This document shows, piece by piece, positions 59,644-64,000 of a stretch of DNA of 64,000 nucleotides. Origin of the DNA: Thalassovita sp. (GTDB taxonomy: Bacteria > Pseudomonadota > Alphaproteobacteria > Rhodobacterales > Rhodobacteraceae); NCBI GenBank assembly GCA_017792425.1, contig CP051233.1, positions 2,328,706-2,392,705 of the forward strand, read 5' to 3'. Numbering within the stretch: position 1 is the stretch's first letter; each line of letters starts with the position of its first letter. A program made the position numbers and the translations under genes. The notes under the pieces are model-generated. The model ran no database searches. It saw only the letters and a list, made by a program, of their open reading frames with translations, and was not told the DNA's origin.

Positions 59644-59664
59644 GGGCAGGCACGCGGCCTGCCC
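59644..59664. terminator. hairpin downstream of the CoA transferase gene
   Basis: GGGCAGGC (59644-59651), loop ACGCG, GCCTGCCC (59657-59664) is a perfect 8-bp GC stem about 45 bases after the stop at 59708 (- strand) and 95 bases before the FadB-like start. It lacks a clear T-run, so it may attenuate or stabilise rather than fully terminate. Confidence 0.5.
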
Positions 59665-59707
59665 GGCGGCCAAGGTGGCCCCGGCGCACAGCGGCATTCG
59701 GACGGGA

Positions 59708-60988
59708 TCAGATGATGCCCGCCTTTCGATACGTCGCGATCTTTTCGTCGTCGAAACCCAGAACATCCCGCAGGATCTGTTCCGAATGTTCACCCTGCAA
59801 CGGCGGGGCGGAATCATAACGCACCGGCACTTCCGAAAAATGCAGCGGGTTCGCCAGCGTCGGCATTTCCCCCACCACATCATGCACGATGGTCCGTTTC
59901 ACGCCACGGTGGCGCACCTGTTCGTCCTCGAACACCTGTTCCAGATCATACAATGGCCCGATCGGCACACCTGCCGCGTTCAGCAAATCCACCCATTCGG
60001 CAGCATTGCGCGTCAGAAAGATCGGTTCGATCGCCGCCAGCAGCGCATCACGGTTCTGCACCCGCAGATGGTGATCTACGAAGCGCGGATCCTCGGCCAG
60101 TTCGTCAACCCCCAGCGCCCGACACATATTGGCCCATTGGGCGTTGTTGCCCACGCTGACAACCACCTTGAAATCCTTGCAGTCTATGGGCTGAACGGGT
60201 GCGCCCGTATAGGACTGGTTGCCAGTGCGAACCGGCACTTTGCCGCTGACCAGATAGGTCATCGCCATATGCGTCAGGCTGAAAATCTGCGTGTCCAGCA
60301 GGGCCAGGTCAATAAACTGCCCCTTGCCGTCGGCGCTGCGCATCCGGTGGAACATAGCCGTAACGATCCCAAGCGCGGCCACCGTGCCGGTCATGATATC
60401 CACCATGCTGTAACCGACGCGCATCGGGCCACCGCCCGGTTCGGAATCGTTGTGGCCGGTCAGGCTCATCAGCCCGCTCATCGCCTGAAAGATGATGTCA
60501 TATCCCGGTCGGTCCTTGTAGGGGCCGGATTGTCCGAACCCGGTGATCGAACAATAGATCAGCGCCGGGTTCACTTGTTTCAGGGATTCGTAATCCAGCC
60601 CGTACTTCGCCAGCGACCCGGCCTTGAAATTCTCGATCAGGACATCAGCCTGCCGCACCAGACCCAAAAGAATCTCGCGGCCTTCTTGCTTGGTGAAGTC
60701 CAGCGTGATGGACCGCTTGTTGCGGTTCAGGCTGATGAAAGGCGCGGAAACCTTATCCTCGCGCCCACTGTCCTGCTGGACAAAGGGTGGCAGCCGCCGA
60801 CAGTCATCGCCCCGGCCCGGCTGTTCGACCTTGATGACATCAGCCCCGAAATCCGCCAGCCACTGACCCGCCAGAGGACCAGCGAAAACCCGGCTGATAT
60901 CCAGAACCTTGACCCCGGACAGCATCCCGCCGTTCCCATCGCCGTCCGCCGCATCAGCGTTTGCGCCAAACCCGAATTTGTCTTGCAT
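59708..60988 (-). CDS. CaiB/BaiF family CoA transferase
   Basis: About 426 residues from ATG 60988 (MQDKFGFGANADAADGDGNG); ATG 61006 and an internal ATG at 60925 (MLSGVKVLD) are alternatives, and the first 20 residues look like an unusual low-complexity extension. Core motifs: ISRVFAGPLAGQWLADFGAD, KVEQPGRGDD, NRNKRSITLDFTKQEGREIL and the catalytic aspartate in DRPGYDIIFQAMSGLMSLTG. It moves CoA onto a carboxylic acid, probably activating the substrate of the following beta-oxidation enzymes. Confidence 0.9.
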   Translation of the reverse strand: MQDKFGFGANADAADGDGNGGMLSGVKVLDISRVFAGPLAGQWLADFGADVIKVEQPGRGDDCRRLPPFVQQDSGREDKVSAPFISLNRNKRSITLDFTKQEGREILLGLVRQADVLIENFKAGSLAKYGLDYESLKQVNPALIYCSITGFGQSGPYKDRPGYDIIFQAMSGLMSLTGHNDSEPGGGPMRVGYSMVDIMTGTVAALGIVTAMFHRMRSADGKGQFIDLALLDTQIFSLTHMAMTYLVSGKVPVRTGNQSYTGAPVQPIDCKDFKVVVSVGNNAQWANMCRALGVDELAEDPRFVDHHLRVQNRDALLAAIEPIFLTRNAAEWVDLLNAAGVPIGPLYDLEQVFEDEQVRHRGVKRTIVHDVVGEMPTLANPLHFSEVPVRYDSAPPLQGEHSEQILRDVLGFDDEKIATYRKAGII

Positions 60989-61038
60989 CCTCACCCCCTG
61001 TTGCATCTGCCCGACCCGACAGGGCCGGAGTACGCCCG

Positions 61039-61845
61039 TTAGTAACCCTTGAAAACCGGGCGGCGCTTTTCGGCAAAGGCCGTGGCGGCTTCCTTGTGGT
61101 CATGCGTCTGAAGGGTAAGCATTTCATAGGCAATGGACGCATCCAGCACGAGGTTAAGCTGATCCTTCAGTACCTTGTTGACCGACAGCTTGGTCCATTG
61201 GACCGCGTGTTCGGGCAGACGTGCGAGATCGGCGGCGATGTCAACAGCGGTATCCATCACCGCATCCGTCGGCACAGCATAGTTGGCGATTCCCATGTTC
61301 GCAGCTTCCTGCCCTGAAATCAGCAGGCCGCGCATCAGGAAATCCTTGGCCCGCGCAGGCCCAATCAGCAGCGGCCAGATTACCGCGCCGCCGTCACCGG
61401 CCACCAAGCCCACCTTGACATGGGTATCGCCGAACTTGGCGTCGTTGGAAATCACCATGATATCGGAAAACAGGGCCAGCGTTGCACCCAGCCCGACGCA
61501 ATCGCCGTTAACCGCAGCGATGATCGGCTGGCGCACTTCAAGGATATTCTGGAACATCCGGCGCGTTTCACCGGGGGTTTTGAGCGCGAACTTCAGCCCC
61601 TCCACCGTGCCTGCGCGGCGCGCCATGTTCTTTACGTCGCCCCCGGCAGAAAAGGTTTTGCCTTCGCCGGTGAAGATGATGACCTTGACTTCGTCATCCG
61701 CAGACAGATCCAGCCAGACCTGCTCCAGCTCTTTATGTGTATCGTGGCTGATCGCATTGCGAAAATCGGGACGGTTGATGCTCAGCCGCGCGACACCTTC
61801 GCTCTTTTCGACCCGGATGTTCTGGTAATGGTCATAAGACGTCAT
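61039..61845 (-). CDS. enoyl-CoA hydratase/isomerase (crotonase family)
   Basis: About 268 residues from ATG 61845 (MTSYDHYQNIRVEKSEGVAR) with CAGGA seven bases upstream; the frame is open to 61929. Motifs: GKTFSAGGDVKNMAR, NGDCVGLGATLALFSDIMVI and DTHVKVGLVAGDGGAVIWPL, where the first catalytic glutamate is not present. The C-terminus AFAEKRRPVFKGY is typical. It heads the operon with the CoA transferase and FadB-like genes. Confidence 0.9.
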   Translation of the reverse strand: MTSYDHYQNIRVEKSEGVARLSINRPDFRNAISHDTHKELEQVWLDLSADDEVKVIIFTGEGKTFSAGGDVKNMARRAGTVEGLKFALKTPGETRRMFQNILEVRQPIIAAVNGDCVGLGATLALFSDIMVISNDAKFGDTHVKVGLVAGDGGAVIWPLLIGPARAKDFLMRGLLISGQEAANMGIANYAVPTDAVMDTAVDIAADLARLPEHAVQWTKLSVNKVLKDQLNLVLDASIAYEMLTLQTHDHKEAATAFAEKRRPVFKGY

Positions 61846-62275
61846 GATGGATTCCTGAGTTTGACTGTTATTCAGAGTAGTCCATGATTTGTTTTCATGT
61901 GTCAACATATCTTTCACTTGGTGTAACATTTATCGGCAAACGAAATTGGTCTAGCCGCCACCCACAGCCCCCGCTTTGTCCGCTCCCCACACAGACGCCG
62001 CCCATTTTCAAAGCTTTTCGTATAAGCGATGCTATCCCCCGGTACGGACGCTGCGGATCCCTCCCAGCGCCTTCAACACCGACCGCACTTCCTCTGCATT
62101 CCACGCTTGTGTGCGCTCGCCAATTGACGGCACTGCAAGGCCTCACGTCACTCGAATACATTGGCAAAACCTGGACGTCAGAACCGGAACGATTCAACGT
62201 CGATCCATCCCTCCGCATGCCAAGACTGAACAGCCAGTACGACCGCCCTGGTATTACCGCGACTCCTGCGTGCAG
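61846..62275. promoter_or_regulatory. intergenic region between crotonase and LysR genes
   Basis: A 430-base stretch with no convincing gene. The part next to the crotonase gene (about 61860-61935) is AT-rich, with TGTCAACATATCTTTCACTT, and should carry the promoter of the - strand operon. The rest (61950-62275) reads as open frames on both strands without recognisable domains; it may be degenerate former coding sequence. Confidence 0.35.
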
Positions 62276-63172
62276 CTAGATGTGTGTTGAAGAGCCAACA
62301 AGCCAGTCATAGACTGTCTTCGCTCTTTCGGCGGCGTGTGGATGGAGCTTGACATAAAAGTCCTCGGACGTCTCTACCTCTAGTGGCAACAGGGGAACGA
62401 GTTGGCCGCGTGCAATATAGTTATGCGTCAAGCCGACCCACCCCAGCACCGCCCCCATATCATCGCAGGCTGCCTGCAGTGCAATGACGTAGTTATTGAC
62501 CCGATGGCTTGCTTTTACCGGGCCGTCATAGCCCGCGAAACGAAACCAGTCCTGCCAGTCCGTCCAGCCAGAGTTGCCAGAGTCAAAGTGGATGAGCGGG
62601 AGGCCGGCAAGGTCGCGCGGAGTGGCTGCGGGATGCGCCCGCGCAAAACCCGGGCTCCCAAGCGCCATGATCCGGTCATGGAACAGGATGCTCCGCGTAC
62701 CGGTGTCGCGCGACAGGTTTCCGTAGTGGATACTCAGGTCGCAGTCGACCATGGACTGATCGGTGTCGCTGACAATCTGCGCCACCGAGATATCGCCATG
62801 TGATTTCCAGAATTGCGCCAGCTTCGGCGTAAGCCAGAGCGAGCTTACCGCAGTTGTCACCCTAATTGTCACAGAAGCGTGGTTGGAGCGTTTTCGGAGT
62901 TGATCGACGGCCTCGCCTATGGCCTCGAACCCGCGCTGCAAGGCCACCAGCAGATAAGCGCCCGTCTCTGTAAGCTGAACCCCCCGGTGATGACGCCGAA
63001 ACAACAGGCAGCGCAACTCAGTCTCGAGAGCCTTGACCTGATGGCTGATCGCGGCAGGCGTGACATTCAATTCCTGCGCTGCCGATTTGAACCCTTCGTG
63101 CCGCGCTGCGGCCTCGAAGGCTACGAGCGCGGTCATCGCCGGGAGATCGTAGGGGCTTTTAGGCAAGTACAC
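62276..63172 (-). CDS. LysR-family transcriptional regulator, GcvA-like
   Basis: A 298-residue regulator with the GcvA-type N-terminus LPAMTALVAFEAAARHEGFK, HTH SAAQELNVTPAAISHQVKAL, and LLFRRHHRGVQLTETGAYLL. The effector domain includes DLSIHYGNLSRDTGTRSILF. It is divergent from the MttB-family gene, with about 200 bases between starts, and probably controls it in response to a methylamine- or betaine-like substrate (inference). Confidence 0.9.
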   Translation of the reverse strand: MYLPKSPYDLPAMTALVAFEAAARHEGFKSAAQELNVTPAAISHQVKALETELRCLLFRRHHRGVQLTETGAYLLVALQRGFEAIGEAVDQLRKRSNHASVTIRVTTAVSSLWLTPKLAQFWKSHGDISVAQIVSDTDQSMVDCDLSIHYGNLSRDTGTRSILFHDRIMALGSPGFARAHPAATPRDLAGLPLIHFDSGNSGWTDWQDWFRFAGYDGPVKASHRVNNYVIALQAACDDMGAVLGWVGLTHNYIARGQLVPLLPLEVETSEDFYVKLHPHAAERAKTVYDWLVGSSTHI

Positions 63173-63379
63173 CTCACTCTCGATGACGCATACGCATTGG
63201 ATCGTTCCATTTCCCGAGGACGCGTCGACCAGTTCACATTAGTTATTCTAAGCCAGAATGAGAATTTATGCAATTGTCAGGCAGTCCGTTGGCAGCAACA
63301 TTGCGCAGCACCGCGAATATCGCGCAGGACCGGCCCCATAAGTCCGGCGACCCGTGTCGCAAATGATAAGGAACACGCC
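63173..63379. promoter_or_regulatory. divergent intergenic region, LysR / MttB-family gene
   Basis: A 207-base region. AT-rich stretches (about 63238-63275, TTAGTTATTCTAAGCCAGAATG AG-type) lie on the LysR side and may hold both promoters. AAGGA sits nine bases before the ATG at 63380. No clear palindrome of LysR type was picked out by eye. Confidence 0.35.
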
Positions 63380-64000
63380 ATGGAACAGACAGCTATGCCC
63401 ACGCCCCCCCGCGCTCGCCGCCGAGGCCGGTCGCAAATGACCCGCAGCGCCGAACCGGGGCAGAACTTGCATTTGCGCGTTCCTTACATCACCCGCGGCG
63501 TTCCCACCTATGACCTGCTGAACGAAGAGGCGCTGATCCGAATCGAAGCGACAGCGGACCGGATTCTTGCCGAGATCGGCATTGAAGTGCGCGAAGATCC
63601 TGAAGCGGTCAGGCTTTATCGCGAGGCCGGTGCCACGGTCACAGAGAATGCCACCGACAGATGGACCCTGAAGTTCGAACCCGGCATGTTACGCGAAATC
63701 CTGAAAACTGCCCCTTCGCGGTTTACCCAGCACGCGCGCAACCCGGCCAATACGGTCGAGATCGGGGGGGATGCCACGGTGTTTGCGCCGTCTTACGGCT
63801 CGCCTTTCGTGATGGATCTCGACAGCGGGCGTCGCTACGGCACCATCGCGGATTTCGAGAACCTGGTGAAACTGGCGCAATCGTCGCCCTGGCTGCACCA
63901 TTCCGGTGGCACCATCTGCGAACCGACCGATGTGCCGGTGAACAAGCGCCACCTGGACATGGTCTATGCCCATATGCGCTACTCTGATCGGGCTTTTTTG
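63380..64000 (+). CDS. MttB-family trimethylamine/betaine methyltransferase, N-terminal part (3' end outside window)
   Basis: The frame from ATG 63380 (MEQTAMPTPPRARRRGRSQM) stays open for 207 codons to the right edge. LNEEALIRIEATADRILAEI, GIEVREDPEAVRLYREAGAT, FAPSYGSPFVMDLDSGRRYG and GTICEPTDVPVNKRHLDMVY match the N-terminal half of MttB (COG5598) proteins. These transfer a methyl group from a quaternary or tertiary amine to a corrinoid protein. Most alphaproteobacterial members lack pyrrolysine and act on betaine-like compounds; the decisive region is beyond the window. A divergent LysR gene is its likely regulator. Confidence 0.88.
   Translation, partial: MEQTAMPTPPRARRRGRSQMTRSAEPGQNLHLRVPYITRGVPTYDLLNEEALIRIEATADRILAEIGIEVREDPEAVRLYREAGATVTENATDRWTLKFEPGMLREILKTAPSRFTQHARNPANTVEIGGDATVFAPSYGSPFVMDLDSGRRYGTIADFENLVKLAQSSPWLHHSGGTICEPTDVPVNKRHLDMVYAHMRYSDRAFL

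Noticed and set aside
58225..61042. Two + strand frames of about 500 and 610 codons
   Set aside because: They are antisense to the FadB-like and CoA transferase genes, whose motifs are complete. The proline/arginine-rich translations match no family.
1..64000. tRNA, rRNA, IS elements, prophage or CRISPR
   Set aside because: No cloverleaf-like, rRNA-like, transposase, integrase or repeat-spacer sequence was recognised in a visual reading. A dedicated search (tRNAscan, Infernal, ISfinder) would be needed to exclude small or degenerate examples.

Overview
The window looks like a chromosomal segment of a marine-type alphaproteobacterium of the Rhodobacteraceae (Roseobacter group). This is inferred from the high G+C, the dense overlapping operons, the mix of TRAP, TTT and tungstate transporters, and the RTX exoproteins. 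No rRNA or tRNA gene, CRISPR array, transposase or phage gene was recognised by eye.

Layout. (1) 1-5.65 kb: the 3' end of a large 4Fe-4S protein, a small conserved protein, an Mrp-type Fe-S carrier, a biotin/lipoate-ligase-like protein and another small conserved protein on the + strand. They converge on a tungstate ABC transporter (tupB-tupC-tupA, - strand). Together they resemble the accessory and supply part of a tungsten formate dehydrogenase locus whose catalytic genes lie to the left. (2) 5.9-8.7 kb: a small GT29 (sialyltransferase-fold) protein and a two-component system whose regulator seems to start at ATT. (3) 8.8-28.9 kb: a surface and secretion region. Two large RTX proteins, one with an integrin-beta-like VWA domain and one with a P-domain, CARDB domains and a lipase domain, end in almost identical 480-bp segments. 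Each is divergent from a regulator (a membrane-anchored LuxR-type protein, and a 7TM histidine kinase with a NarL-type regulator), and the two divergent regions share a DNA motif. Between them lie a set of exported proteins of unknown role (NAGPA-like, SUMF1-like, an uncharacterised family, Sel1 repeats) and a four-gene decaprenyl-phospho-arabinose-type operon (HAD-UbiA, GtrA, DprE1, DprE2).

(4) 29-64 kb: a catabolic region built on acyl-CoA chemistry. A LysR-controlled operon (acyl-CoA dehydrogenase, CoA transferase, mesaconyl-CoA-hydratase-like enzyme, CitE-like lyase) fits C5-dicarboxylate (itaconate/mesaconate/methylsuccinate) breakdown. Next come an alkylsulfatase, a DUF35 plus cysteine-less thiolase pair, crotonase, three acyl-CoA dehydrogenases (two forming a probable heteromer), a TTT transporter (tctC apart from tctB-tctA), alcohol dehydrogenase, short-chain dehydrogenases, a TAXI-TRAP transporter and an IclR regulator. 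The right part holds a second beta-oxidation operon (CoA transferase, crotonase, FadB-like protein, thiolase, acyl-CoA dehydrogenase), a LysR regulator and the start of an MttB-family methyltransferase cut by the window edge.

The parts that look least described are the exported-protein set at 12.7-18.3 kb beside the arabinosyl-donor operon, the RTX pair with a shared C-terminus, and the thiolase-like/DUF35 pair that may work as an aldolase. Functional assignments rest on motifs read by eye; no database search was possible.
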